Below are positions 52,658-61,896 of a stretch of DNA of 64,000 nucleotides, piece by piece. The DNA lies in the NCBI RefSeq assembly GCF_052030545.1, contig NZ_JBPDIH010000003.1:496001-560000 (forward strand). The letters run 5' to 3'. Numbering within the stretch: the first letter of the stretch is position 1; every line of letters starts with the position of its first letter. The notes under the pieces are model-generated. The model was not told the origin of the DNA. It was given only the letters and a program-made list of their open reading frames with translations, and ran no database searches. Origin of the DNA: CANMXU01 sp052030545 (GTDB taxonomy: Bacteria; Pseudomonadota; Gammaproteobacteria; Enterobacterales; Alteromonadaceae). The position numbers were made by a program, and so were the translations under genes.

Positions 52658-53989
52658 TTAAAACATTGATAACAAGGTATCAAACAACTGATCCGCGGCG
52701 GTAACGACTTTGGCATTGGCTTGATACGATTGCTGGTATTTCATCAACGACATCGCTTCTTCGTCTAAGTTTACTGCGCTGACTGAATCACGCTGCGCCA
52801 GTGCGTTATCGCTAATGCTTTTACTTGCGTTCATTTCTGCGATCGCTTGGCTACTTTCAATCGCCAATTTTCCGGTCATCGCGTTGTAATCATCATAATG
52901 CACATTTTTCAGTGCGATCACGGCATTAAGATTACTGTTATCACCCGGGCCTGCCCCCATCGCACCAAAGGCGAGATCTTCTGGTTCAAAACCTGCGGCA
53001 ACACGAATTGAACCGGCAGGATCTAATGGGTCGTAACTAAACAATGGCTGACCAGCACCCGGCGGATTGTTAATGTCTTGCCCGGCGGCCAATTGGTTAT
53101 TAATATCGTCAGCAAACTGCTGTGCTATGGTATTTAAACTAGCTTCGGTAACATCTAAAACATTAGCGCTGTAAGATAAAATACCACCCATTTTACCGCC
53201 AATGTTGCCATTAAAATCAAACGACTGACCGGCAATATTCACTTGATAACTACCACCTGAACTCGACAAAGTGGCATGACTGGTGCCAAGCACTAATGGC
53301 TGACCGCCACTCATTGAAATGGTCATTGAACCGTCTTGCTGACGAGTCACATCTACTTCCATTAGCTGTGATAACTGTTTAACGGTTTCGTCACGTTGAT
53401 CTTGTAGCGCTGAGACATTGCCGCCATTGGCGATGCCTTCAACAATTTTGCCGTTAAGATTTGAAACTTCGGCAAACAAGGTATTGGCGTTAGCTATCAT
53501 GCCATCAACTTGTTCGCCAATTTGGGTACGTTGAATATCTAAATTAGCCGACAGTGCATTGAAGCGATCAGCAAGTGCTTGAGAAGACGAAATAACCAGC
53601 TGACGCGGTGCAATCGAACTTGGCTCTACGGCTGCCGAATTAAAGGCACTAAATAAGCCGTCAAGGCCTGCGGAAATACTTAAGTTTTCATTGGCGACCA
53701 ACTGCTCTGTGGTCATCAAATATTCACTGTAAGCGCTGTTATAGCCATAAGAAGAAGTACTACGCCATAAGCTGTTATTTAAATAGTCATCGGTAATACG
53801 CCTAACCGAATCGACTTGCGCGCCGTTGCCAGCATTTAACCAACCACTGCCATTGTCGATGCGTGAACTAAACGAGGCTTCAAGGCGAGTAAAACCGGCA
53901 ACATTGCTATTGGCAACGTTATTACTGACCACGTTTAAGGCAATTTGTGAAGCATTTAGCCCAGATAAGCCATTACTTAACATACTCAT
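52658..53989 (-). CDS. flgK: Lateral hook-filament junction protein FlgK
   Basis: A 443-residue hook-associated protein 1. The N-terminal rod motif (LSGLNASQIALNVVSNNVAN) and the C-terminal axial motif (LDEEAMSLMKYQQSYQANAK) are both present. A D2-like central part (about 150-330) is shorter than in enterobacteria. It forms the first junction ring. Confidence 0.94.
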   Translation of the reverse strand: MSMLSNGLSGLNASQIALNVVSNNVANSNVAGFTRLEASFSSRIDNGSGWLNAGNGAQVDSVRRITDDYLNNSLWRSTSSYGYNSAYSEYLMTTEQLVANENLSISAGLDGLFSAFNSAAVEPSSIAPRQLVISSSQALADRFNALSANLDIQRTQIGEQVDGMIANANTLFAEVSNLNGKIVEGIANGGNVSALQDQRDETVKQLSQLMEVDVTRQQDGSMTISMSGGQPLVLGTSHATLSSSGGSYQVNIAGQSFDFNGNIGGKMGGILSYSANVLDVTEASLNTIAQQFADDINNQLAAGQDINNPPGAGQPLFSYDPLDPAGSIRVAAGFEPEDLAFGAMGAGPGDNSNLNAVIALKNVHYDDYNAMTGKLAIESSQAIAEMNASKSISDNALAQRDSVSAVNLDEEAMSLMKYQQSYQANAKVVTAADQLFDTLLSMF

Positions 53990-54082
53990 TTATTTCTACT
54001 CCAAAAAACGTGGTGGCTGTGAAGATGCACAGATAAAAAATATTGTTAATGAACCTAGATTATTACGGTATTAGTTGCGGTA

Positions 54083-54625
54083 TTAGTTGCGATTTATCTT
54101 TAATGACGATACCGACAATAACGACTGACTAAATGCAGACTGGCTCATGTTTTTATCAGCGACCAAATCCGTGGCAGACTTTAATGGCTCGTTAGTATTT
54201 ATCGGCTTTTCATCAACGGCAGTTGTCTCATTACTCGAAATTGGCTGAGCTGGCGCTGATGAACTAACAGCTGAAGATGAAAGTTCAGCTGGACTCACTA
54301 ATGGCGAAAGCTGCTTAACCATAGCATCGGCAATGCCTAAATTACCTTTGTTAGCCATTGCCATGGTCAGCTGACTATCGTGCATATCACGGTACATGCG
54401 AGTTTGATTACTCGAGACTAACGAGTCTTCATCGGCCATGGCATCACTCGCTGAGCGCATGCTTTTCAACACCATTTGCAAAAACAAAGTCTCAAATTGC
54501 TGTGATGCCTGTTGTAAGCCTTCCATTTTGTTGGTGTTTTGCTTGATGGCGTCAACATTTTTAGGGTCGGTCACTAGCCCTTGTTCAACCATCGAATTTA
54601 TCTTGTTAGTCAGTGAATTTGTCAT
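54083..54625 (-). CDS. flgJ: Lateral FlgJ-like rod-binding protein without muramidase
   Basis: A 180-residue protein with the rod-binding domain of FlgJ (about residues 35-105, ASQQFETLFLQMVLKSMRSA, then LTMAMANKGNLGIADAMVKQ). The C-terminal peptidoglycan hydrolase domain of E. coli FlgJ (313 residues) is missing; instead a Ser/Ala/Thr/Pro-rich tail follows. A separate lytic enzyme must open the wall. A 12-bp direct repeat (GGTATTAGTTGC twice) spans the stop codon. Confidence 0.88.
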   Translation of the reverse strand: MTNSLTNKINSMVEQGLVTDPKNVDAIKQNTNKMEGLQQASQQFETLFLQMVLKSMRSASDAMADEDSLVSSNQTRMYRDMHDSQLTMAMANKGNLGIADAMVKQLSPLVSPAELSSSAVSSSAPAQPISSNETTAVDEKPINTNEPLKSATDLVADKNMSQSAFSQSLLSVSSLKINRN

Positions 54626-54745
54626 TATTACTAGCCAATTTATTTACTATCTTAAAGGGTGTATTGCTGTATTTTCTGCCCATTTTTTCTAGCCAAAAAT
54701 TCAGGAAAAACGCTCAGCAGCGCGAGCAAAGCGTCAGTTAAGTGA

Positions 54746-55876
54746 TTAAATCACCACCAATTCAGCTTCTAACGAACCCGCTTCATCCAACGCTTGTAAA
54801 ATTGCCATTAAATCATCAGGACTTGCGCCCAAACTGTTGACGGCTTTTACGATCACATCCAATGTCGTGCCCGGTGGCCAAACAAACATCGGGTTAGTCG
54901 CTTGTTCAACATAAATATCACTTTCTGGTGTCACCACCGTCTCGCCATTAGCAAAGGCGCCGGGTTGGCTCACTTGGAAATTTTCATTAATGGTAATGGT
55001 TAAATTGCCATGGCTTACCGCCGCTTTATGCACTTTAATATTTGCGCCCATCACCACAGTGCCAGTACGACTATTAAAGACAATGCGTGGTCGCTCTCGT
55101 CCCATTTCAATGCTAATTTCTTCGAGCATCGACATAAACGTTACGCGTTGGCGCACGTCTAAAGGGGCGGCAACCTCTACTCGGTGTTGACCTTTAGCAA
55201 AGGCAACGTCTGAGCCAAATAAACGATTAATCGCCACTTCGATATTGCGCGCGGTTTTAAAATTAGGTTTTTTAAGGTTAAGAATAATGTTGTCTTGCTC
55301 AAGAAAGTCTGAACTGATTTCCCGTTCAACGATACCGCCGTTAGGAATGTTACCCGCCGTTGGTGTATTAACCGTTACTGATGAACCCGTTGCGCCCGTC
55401 GCTTTCATGCCGCCAACAACCACATTGCCTTGTGCCGTTGCATACACCTGACCATCCATGCCTTTTAACGGCGTCAACAATAGTGTGCCGCCGCGCAAAC
55501 TTTTGGCGTCGCCAATAGACGAAACCGTCACGTTAATTAACTGGCCTTTACCCGCTTGCGGCAAAATATCGGCTGTTACTGTGACCGCAGCGACGTTTTT
55601 TAAATTTGGATTGGCACGTTCACCAAGCTGCACACCAAATTGCTGCAACATATTCACCATCGATTGATTGGTAAATAGCACTTGGCGTTTATCGCCTGAG
55701 CCATCTAAGCCAACCACTAAACCATAACCGACTAGCTGATTTTTACGTAAGCCCTGCACGTCGGCAATATCAAGCAACATACGCTGACCACTAGCAAAGG
55801 CGGCATCGCTGATCACTTGCATTAATACTAAGGTGACAATGGTAATGCTTAATGCGTGTTTTTTAATCCAAGTCAT
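54746..55876 (-). CDS. flgI: Lateral flagellar P-ring protein FlgI
   Basis: A 376-residue periplasmic P-ring subunit: signal peptide (MTWIKKHALSITIVTL, ending in AFA), then RMLLDIADVQGLRKNQLVGY and VGLDGSGDKRQ. The ATG at 55876 has AGAGAG seven bases before it; a longer start at 55912 would overlap flgH and break the signal peptide. It lies 20 bp after flgH. Confidence 0.95.
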   Translation of the reverse strand: MTWIKKHALSITIVTLVLMQVISDAAFASGQRMLLDIADVQGLRKNQLVGYGLVVGLDGSGDKRQVLFTNQSMVNMLQQFGVQLGERANPNLKNVAAVTVTADILPQAGKGQLINVTVSSIGDAKSLRGGTLLLTPLKGMDGQVYATAQGNVVVGGMKATGATGSSVTVNTPTAGNIPNGGIVEREISSDFLEQDNIILNLKKPNFKTARNIEVAINRLFGSDVAFAKGQHRVEVAAPLDVRQRVTFMSMLEEISIEMGRERPRIVFNSRTGTVVMGANIKVHKAAVSHGNLTITINENFQVSQPGAFANGETVVTPESDIYVEQATNPMFVWPPGTTLDVIVKAVNSLGASPDDLMAILQALDEAGSLEAELVVI

Positions 55877-55896
55877 TAAAGTTCTCTCTTGCATTA

Positions 55897-56583
55897 TTAA
55901 AATGGAAACCACGAGCTATTAAAAAAGTTTGACAACCAGCCTTGTTCGTTCGACTGTGCCAAGACACCTCGACCGGCATACGCTATGCGGGCATCGGCGA
56001 TTCGGCGTGAACTAATACGGTTAGCTTGGTCAACATCTTCAACACGAATTAAGCCAGTTAAACGCACATATTCATCGCCTTGATTAAGCTTGATCCACTT
56101 TTCACCTTTTACCCTTAGTGCACCTGTTGGCAAAACTTCAGCAACAGTGACGGTAATTGCACCGGTTAAGGTATTTTGTTGGCTAGAATTTGCACTGCCA
56201 GAAAAATTACGATCGCCGCCTATGCCTAAGCTGCCATTTAGCGTGCTGTTGGTGAAATTACCATTGTAATTGGCGGCAAAATCACTTTGTTTTTTTACCC
56301 CAGTATTGGCACGTTTATTTGACTGTGTTTCTTCTTCTAAGATCACCGTTAAAATATCACCAACATCGTATGCGCGGCGGTCTTGAAACAAGGTCAACAG
56401 TTCCGCCTTTTGCAATAAACTACCATCTTGTGCCGCGGTTGTTTGCGGTAACATAACCGGTTGATTTGTCACCGTTGGCGCCCATTCATCTTCGCCAGGT
56501 TCAGCCTCAAACGGTTGATAGGTTGATGAACAAGCACTGAGTAATAATAACGCTTGCAAAGTGACGAGGTATTTAGCCAACAT
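55897..56583 (-). CDS. flgH: Lateral flagellar L-ring lipoprotein FlgH
   Basis: A 228-residue outer-membrane lipoprotein with lipobox LLLLSACSS (Cys about 18). The L-ring core shows AYDVGDILTVILEEETQSNK and GALRVKGEKWIKLNQGDEYV, ending in WLSNFFNSSWFPF. It is partner of FlgI. It is co-transcribed with flgG (23-bp gap). Confidence 0.95.
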   Translation of the reverse strand: MLAKYLVTLQALLLLSACSSTYQPFEAEPGEDEWAPTVTNQPVMLPQTTAAQDGSLLQKAELLTLFQDRRAYDVGDILTVILEEETQSNKRANTGVKKQSDFAANYNGNFTNSTLNGSLGIGGDRNFSGSANSSQQNTLTGAITVTVAEVLPTGALRVKGEKWIKLNQGDEYVRLTGLIRVEDVDQANRISSRRIADARIAYAGRGVLAQSNEQGWLSNFFNSSWFPF

Positions 56584-56606
56584 GGTTGTTCTCCAATAAT
56601 CGCAAG

Positions 56607-57392
56607 TTATAACGATTGGCTGATAAACTTCAGCATTTGATCTGACGCTGAAACCACTTTCGCGTTCATTTCATAGGCGCGCTGAGTTGAGATCATATCA
56701 ACCATTTCTTCAACCACACTGACATTAGAACCTTCTAACGTACCTTGTTTTAAAACGCCTAACGAGTCTTCACCGGCGACACCTTCTAACGGCTCACCAG
56801 ATGAACCTGTCGCTAAATACAAGTTACCGCCTTTTGCTTCAAGCCCCGCTGGGTTGGCAAAATTGACCAAAGAGATTTGACCAATTTCGACTGGGTTTGC
56901 ATCGCCAGCTAAAGTCACGCTGACCACCCCGTCTGAGCCGACAGTTAAACTTAAGGTATTTTCAGGTAACTGCATATTTGGCACTAACGGTAAACCGTCG
57001 CCATTAACAATTTCGGCATTGGAATTTAGTGAAAACTGACCATTTCGGGTATAGGCAATTTCACCGGTTGGCTGCTCAACTTGAAAAAAACCTTTACCAA
57101 CAATTGCAATATCTAACTCTTGTCCGGTATTAGCAAAATTACCTGTAGTAAAGACTTTTTGCGTACCTAAAACACGTACACCATTACCTAATTGAATACC
57201 GCTGGGTACTTCGTTTTGCTGATCGGCTTGAGCGCCTGGTTGACGTTGAATATCATAAAACAAGTCAGAAAAGGCGACGCGGTCACGTTTAAACCCGGTG
57301 GTATTAACGTTTGCTAAGTTGTTAGCAATTGCCGTCATTTTTACATCTTGTGCTGCTAAACCTGTTTTACTTACCCACAATGCTGAACTCAT
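56607..57392 (-). CDS. flgG: Lateral flagellar distal rod protein FlgG
   Basis: A 261-residue axial protein: SALWVSKTGLAAQDVKMTAI and LANVNTTGFKRDR at the N-terminus, the VEEMVDMISTQRAYEMNAK motif at the C-terminus. Length matches E. coli FlgG (260). It forms the distal rod through the P and L rings. Confidence 0.96.
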   Translation of the reverse strand: MSSALWVSKTGLAAQDVKMTAIANNLANVNTTGFKRDRVAFSDLFYDIQRQPGAQADQQNEVPSGIQLGNGVRVLGTQKVFTTGNFANTGQELDIAIVGKGFFQVEQPTGEIAYTRNGQFSLNSNAEIVNGDGLPLVPNMQLPENTLSLTVGSDGVVSVTLAGDANPVEIGQISLVNFANPAGLEAKGGNLYLATGSSGEPLEGVAGEDSLGVLKQGTLEGSNVSVVEEMVDMISTQRAYEMNAKVVSASDQMLKFISQSL

Positions 57393-57463
57393 GGTGATTT
57401 TCCTTTATTAATGCTTTTTATAATGCGCGTTATTTATCTGTTAACGGTGTTGGGGCTAATTCG

Positions 57464-58192
57464 TTATGAACCACTGACCAATTTATTGCCGACTTGAGCT
57501 AGGTTATCGGCGGTTTTCATCATTTTTATTTGCAATTCAAATTGGCGATTAACCGCCATCGACGAAACCAATTCATGCACAGCATTGACGTTAGAGCTTT
57601 CTAAAAATCCTGATACCAGCTGAACTTGCTCGTCTTGCGCGGCAATAGCGTTATCCGCTAAACGAAACAGTCCGTCCTGACCTTTGCTTAAATTGGCAAT
57701 TTCTGGCGAGACTAATTGCAATTGCGCCACTTCGACTTGTCCGCCTCCCCCTTGTGGGATGATATTGACAGTGCCGTCTTGACCAAATTCAACGTGTTGA
57801 TATTCAGGCAATACTAAAGGGCCAGCAGTGGTTAGCACTGGATTGCCATTAATGGTAACTTCACCTTCGGCGCCAACCATTAAATTACCCGAGCGAGTAT
57901 ATGCTGGCTGTCCGTCTGGCGCTGCTACCGTTAAAAAGCCAGCGCCATTAATCGCAACATCTAAACTGCGACCGGTCGCTTGCAATTGACCTTGTTCAAA
58001 ATTAGTACCGGCTTTTTGCGATTGACTCATTTGACGCGTTTCAAAACCATAACCTTCTAACTGAAACGCTACCGTGCGCTCTAAATCGGCTTTAAAGCCA
58101 GTGGTACTGACGTTGGCTAAATTATTGGCGCGAATTTGCATCGCGTTTTGATTTTGTTTGGCACCAGAGAGCGCGGTATATAATAATTGCAT
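57464..58192 (-). CDS. flgF: Lateral flagellar proximal rod protein FlgF
   Basis: A 242-residue rod protein: MQLLYTALSGAKQNQNAM, LANVSTTGFKADLER and the C-terminal NAVHELVSSMAVNRQFE. The ATG at 58192 has GAGAA upstream and matches the usual FlgF start; an extension to 58246 would add residues not seen in rod proteins. Order flgE-flgF-flgG is conserved. Confidence 0.94.
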   Translation of the reverse strand: MQLLYTALSGAKQNQNAMQIRANNLANVSTTGFKADLERTVAFQLEGYGFETRQMSQSQKAGTNFEQGQLQATGRSLDVAINGAGFLTVAAPDGQPAYTRSGNLMVGAEGEVTINGNPVLTTAGPLVLPEYQHVEFGQDGTVNIIPQGGGGQVEVAQLQLVSPEIANLSKGQDGLFRLADNAIAAQDEQVQLVSGFLESSNVNAVHELVSSMAVNRQFELQIKMMKTADNLAQVGNKLVSGS

Positions 58193-58255
58193 TGAAGTTC
58201 TCGTGATCGAATAAAAAAACATGCTCACCGAACGTGCGGTGAGCATAAATAGCGC

Positions 58256-59452
58256 TTAGAACGAGCTAAATAACACCTTGGTCATTTGCTCGGCGGCGCT
58301 AATTGTTTTGGCATTAGCTTGATAATTTCGTTGTGCTGTCATCAAATTAACCAGTTCGCCTGTTAAGTCGACATTAGAGCCTTCATAAGCACCAGCACTT
58401 AGCACACCTAAGGTGCCGCTATCAGGCGCACCAATCATTGGTGTACCAGAGGCATAACTTTGGCTCCACGTGGTATTGTTGCCTTTGCGTAAACCGTCGG
58501 GGTTATTAAAATCAGCCAGCACTACCTTGCCTTGTAACTTATCTAAGCCATTGGTATATACGCCATAAAGTGAGCCATCGTCATCGATGCGGATCGTTTT
58601 TAACTCACCTGCACCGTAACCGTCTGTTTCATTTTTACTTAAACTAAATGCCGCCGCGTTTTGGCTCATATCGGCAATATTTAAGTCAACCGACATAGGT
58701 GTTGCACCCGTTGGTGTATACGCCAAGTTAATTGCAGCCGTTGGCGCAGTTAAATTACCGTTGGTATCAAAGGTGATTGTTTGCGGCGTAGGACCTACCG
58801 AAGCACCATCGATAAAATAATGCGCCTGCCACTCGTTTGGTGTTGAAGTTTTAACAAAATATTGCGTTAGCACGTGTTCACTGCCAAGTGAATCAAACAC
58901 AGTGCCTGACTGAGAATAGTTATACATATCGGCTTGAATATTAGCCGGGTCAAACGGGGTATTGGTTGGCACTGACGCATCGGCTTTTAAATTGGCGGCA
59001 AAATTGACCATAGTCGATGCATTAGCCGGTAAATTACCCGTTGCCACTTGTAAGTTTTGCACCACACCACCAAGTAAAACGCCATTGGCATCAACCGGGT
59101 AACCTTGTAAATTTGCACCACTGTTAGTGACAATATAATTTTGTGCGTCGCGATTAAACGTACCGGCGCGGGTATAAGCGGTTTCGCCATTATCTTCTAA
59201 AACAAAAAAACCACGACCAGAAATAGCCAGATCCATCGAACGACCAGTATTAACAACATCACCGTTGCGCTCAAAATTACTTGATACTGAACCTACTTCA
59301 ACACCACCTGGTGCACCGCCACTGTAAATGGCCGCAAATTCAGCACGTCCTGATTTAAAACCTGCGGTATTTACGTTGGCAATATTTTGTGAAATTACGC
59401 CTAACTGTTCATTTGTGGCGCGTAAACCTGATAAACCAATACTATAAGACAT
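58256..59452 (-). CDS. flgE: Lateral flagellar hook protein FlgE
   Basis: A 398-residue hook subunit. N-terminal SIGLSGLRATNEQLGVISQN and IANVNTAGFKSGR, a central variable D1/D2 region, and C-terminal TGELVNLMTAQRNYQANAK. Length fits the family (about 400). It builds the universal joint between rod and filament, controlled by FliK. Confidence 0.95.
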   Translation of the reverse strand: MSYSIGLSGLRATNEQLGVISQNIANVNTAGFKSGRAEFAAIYSGGAPGGVEVGSVSSNFERNGDVVNTGRSMDLAISGRGFFVLEDNGETAYTRAGTFNRDAQNYIVTNSGANLQGYPVDANGVLLGGVVQNLQVATGNLPANASTMVNFAANLKADASVPTNTPFDPANIQADMYNYSQSGTVFDSLGSEHVLTQYFVKTSTPNEWQAHYFIDGASVGPTPQTITFDTNGNLTAPTAAINLAYTPTGATPMSVDLNIADMSQNAAAFSLSKNETDGYGAGELKTIRIDDDGSLYGVYTNGLDKLQGKVVLADFNNPDGLRKGNNTTWSQSYASGTPMIGAPDSGTLGVLSAGAYEGSNVDLTGELVNLMTAQRNYQANAKTISAAEQMTKVLFSSF

Positions 59453-59461
59453 CTTTTTTCC

Positions 59462-60133
59462 TTAGCTGTTATTTTGGCTAAATTCGCTTACCGAGAACAA
59501 GGAAACACTTCCCATACCGGCTAATTTAAGTTGGATATCGCCGCCACTGGCTGGCAACATGACACGTTCGACATCGCGTGATAACAATGGCGTGGTAGTG
59601 AAAACATTTTCATCACGCACGACGTTAACTTCAAAGGTATAGCTACCTTGCGGTAATTCATCTAATTCAAAGCGAATGTCGTCACTGTTAACATTGCTCC
59701 AATTTTGCGTACTCACCACATTGCCTTGTAAATCTTTAACGGCTAGTTCAACCGAGTCTGCACTTGCGCCCATAGGAATAACACCCGCGGCGATTTCTCC
59801 TTCGCTAATGGCTAAACTGTCAGCAGGAACAAGCACACTTTTACCGATCAACGAGGTACTTTGCAGGACTTGCTGGGTATACAAAAGTTCAGCATTTTCC
59901 GCTTGACCCGCACGAATATATTCTTGGCCTTCCACCATAGAAAATTGCGCTAATTGACCCACATATTCAGTTCCGTCGAGTGGTTCTAACGGATCTTGGT
60001 TTTGAATTTGCGCGACCATCATGGTTAAAAATTCATTTTTTAACCCAAACGCCGAGCTATTGGCGCTAACTTGTCCAGCGTTTGCTAATGCAGTGTTTGC
60101 TTGTGTAGTTTGATTTGTGATTGCAATCGACAT
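59462..60133 (-). CDS. flgD: Lateral flagellar hook scaffolding protein FlgD
   Basis: A 223-residue hook-cap protein: the FLTMMVAQIQNQDPLEPLDG motif at about 31-50, then SMVEGQEYI, and a C-terminal FlgD Ig-like/TUDOR part with GVIPMGASADSVELAVKD and LPQGSYTFEVNV. It caps the growing hook. Gaps to flgC (2 bp) and flgE (9 bp) show one operon. Confidence 0.95.
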   Translation of the reverse strand: MSIAITNQTTQANTALANAGQVSANSSAFGLKNEFLTMMVAQIQNQDPLEPLDGTEYVGQLAQFSMVEGQEYIRAGQAENAELLYTQQVLQSTSLIGKSVLVPADSLAISEGEIAAGVIPMGASADSVELAVKDLQGNVVSTQNWSNVNSDDIRFELDELPQGSYTFEVNVVRDENVFTTTPLLSRDVERVMLPASGGDIQLKLAGMGSVSLFSVSEFSQNNS

Positions 60134-60135
60134 AA

Positions 60136-60558
60136 TTAACCTTGTCCTAAACGTAATAAGCTTTGCTGCATGCTATTGACGCGGCGCATCACTTCAACCG
60201 AGCTTTCAAAACTGCGCGATGCCGACATCATGTCAGCCATTTCATCAACAGCATTTACATTGGAATAAAAAACAAACCCGTCTTGATTCGCCAATGGGTT
60301 TTGCGGCTCGTAGCGACGTTCAACCGCTTGTTGAGACTGGGTAACGCCCAGCATGTTGACATTAGCACCCGTGACTTGCATGGTTTCTTGGTTGGTTTGA
60401 TAAATTGTTGAAAATACGGGTTTTAACGCTTTATAGGCGTCTTTCTCCGTACTCGCTGCAGAGTCGGCATTGGCAAGGTTAGAAGCAACCGTGTTCAAGC
60501 GTAATGTTTGGCTGCGCATGGCGCTGCCGGCAATTTCATAAATATTACTAAAAGACAT
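60136..60558 (-). CDS. flgC: Lateral flagellar proximal rod protein FlgC
   Basis: A 140-residue rod protein with MRSQTLRLNTVASNLANADS near the start and the C-terminal NVNAVDEMADMMSASRSFE axial motif. Length equals typical FlgC (about 135-140). Three bases separate it from flgB. Confidence 0.95.
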   Translation of the reverse strand: MSFSNIYEIAGSAMRSQTLRLNTVASNLANADSAASTEKDAYKALKPVFSTIYQTNQETMQVTGANVNMLGVTQSQQAVERRYEPQNPLANQDGFVFYSNVNAVDEMADMMSASRSFESSVEVMRRVNSMQQSLLRLGQG

Positions 60559-60561
60559 TCA

Positions 60562-60933
60562 TTACCTTCCATCAATTACTTTTTGTAAGCCACTGATCTT
60601 CATATTCAGAAACGTTAAGCTGCTTTGAAAGTCCATGGCGTTGTTGTTAAAGTGCGCTTGTTCAACACCAAGTTCAGCAGTATTGCCATCTTTAGCCGGT
60701 TGATAAGGCACGCGGTATAAGCTTTCCATCGCGTTTTGTGAAAAGTGGTAATTGTTCGCTTGTGAAAAATGGCTTTCTACTTCGGTCATTGCCGCTTGAA
60801 AGTCATAATCACGTGCTAAATAACCCGGTGTATCAACATTTGCCAAATTACTGGCTAATATTTCACTGCGCTGAACACGTGCCTGTAATGCATAAGGATG
60901 AATACCAAGCGCTTTGTCAAAATTTATCGCCAT
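60562..60933 (-). CDS. flgB: Lateral flagellar proximal rod protein FlgB
   Basis: A 123-residue rod protein. The ASNLANVDTPGYLARDYDF motif near residues 28-46 and the C-terminal NNNAMDFQSSLTFLNMKISG are typical. It is the first gene of the flgBCDEFGHIJKL operon and follows a sigma-54 promoter. Confidence 0.95.
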   Translation of the reverse strand: MAINFDKALGIHPYALQARVQRSEILASNLANVDTPGYLARDYDFQAAMTEVESHFSQANNYHFSQNAMESLYRVPYQPAKDGNTAELGVEQAHFNNNAMDFQSSLTFLNMKISGLQKVIDGR

Positions 60934-60981
60934 TTGCTCACTTGTCCTATGGTGTTGTGTTAAGAATCCATGTACAGTTAA

Positions 60982-60996
60982 ACAAAAGCTGTGCCA
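60982..60996 (-). promoter_or_regulatory. Sigma-54 promoter of the flgB operon
   Basis: TGGCAC-N5-TTGT on the minus strand matches the -24/-12 consensus (TGGCAC-N5-TTGC) except for the last base. It ends 49 bases before the flgB ATG. Lateral flagellar systems use sigma-54 with the LafK activator for this class of genes; lafK is not in the window. Confidence 0.72.
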
Positions 60997-61088
60997 CTAG
61001 TAACAATCTATATTATTCAATGACTTACAAAAAACAGATGTTCAAAAGGAAAGTACAAACGGAAGCGGAATTTCCCTTAAGGAAACGC

Positions 61089-61790
61089 TTGAGGCAATTA
61101 CTACTGATAAGTTTTATTATTTCGTCGCCAAGCTTTGCCGAGCCTTTTTTAGCGCAAGTTGAACAAGATCTAACAAGCCACGCTTTCGATATGCAGTGGC
61201 CAGCATTTAAGCACGACATTGAACTCTGGTTGCCTAATAAAGCCACTGACTTGCCAGCGTGTGACAACACCCATTCCATTAGTCGCAGTAACCCAAGTAA
61301 AGCACCGCTCGGACGGGTCAATTATTTAATTCAATGCCCGCAACCTAAATGGCAATTAAGAGCCGTTGCTAAAGTAAAAGTGTATCTGCCGGTTTTACAT
61401 GCCAAAACGGAGATCGCACGCCAGCAAACGTTGTCAGCCAGTAATAGTTTTTATAAAACCGTTGATGTCAGTCGCCTTAGCCAAGGTTTTATCGCTAAGC
61501 CAAACAACAGCGAGCATTTTTTACCTCGCCTTTGGCAGCAAGTGATTAGTAAAAAACGTATTCGCGCAGGCAAAGCTATTTCGCCATACCAGTTACAGGC
61601 AGCCTATTTAGTGAGTGCTGGTGATACTGTGATAATTCGCGCCAAGGTAGATAACTTTAGCGCGACGATGAAAGGCAAGGCACTGCAAAGTGGTCAACGT
61701 GGCGATAAAATTCAAGTGGAAAACTTATCATCAAACAAACGTATTCAAGCCATTGTTACTGAATCGGGCGTGGTTGAAACAATTTTTTAA
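61089..61790 (+). CDS. flgA: Lateral flagellar P-ring assembly chaperone FlgA
   Basis: A 233-residue periplasmic chaperone with signal peptide MRQLLLISFIISSPSFA and the C-terminal SAF-like domain (VSAGDTVIIRAKVDNFSATM, GKALQSGQRGDKIQVEN). A TTG start is chosen because AAGGA precedes it by about six bases and yields a clean signal peptide; the ATGs at 61020 and 61038 lack ribosome sites and give an odd long N-terminus. It is divergent from flgB and precedes flgM-flgN. Confidence 0.88.
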   Translation: MRQLLLISFIISSPSFAEPFLAQVEQDLTSHAFDMQWPAFKHDIELWLPNKATDLPACDNTHSISRSNPSKAPLGRVNYLIQCPQPKWQLRAVAKVKVYLPVLHAKTEIARQQTLSASNSFYKTVDVSRLSQGFIAKPNNSEHFLPRLWQQVISKKRIRAGKAISPYQLQAAYLVSAGDTVIIRAKVDNFSATMKGKALQSGQRGDKIQVENLSSNKRIQAIVTESGVVETIF

Positions 61791-61802
61791 ACTCAACACC
61801 AT

Positions 61803-61830
61803 TAAAGTTTATAATTTCCATGGTCGCTTA
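61803..61830 (+). promoter_or_regulatory. Candidate sigma-28 promoter of flgM
   Basis: A perfect TAAAGTTT -35 box is followed after 12 bases by GTCGCTTA, a five-of-eight match to GCCGATAA. It begins 12 bases after the flgA stop and about 70 bases before the FlgM start. An own sigma-28 promoter for flgM is also known in enterobacteria. Confidence 0.5.
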
Positions 61831-61896
61831 TTAATTACAAGCCATTAAGGAGTGTCACTTATCTCCTTAGCTAATTAAAAAATCAGAGCCCCCAAA

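Noticed and set aside
60738..61088. The long upstream extension of the flgA frame
   Set aside because: It would run through the flgB operon promoter and into flgB on the other strand; the signal peptide sets the start near 61089.
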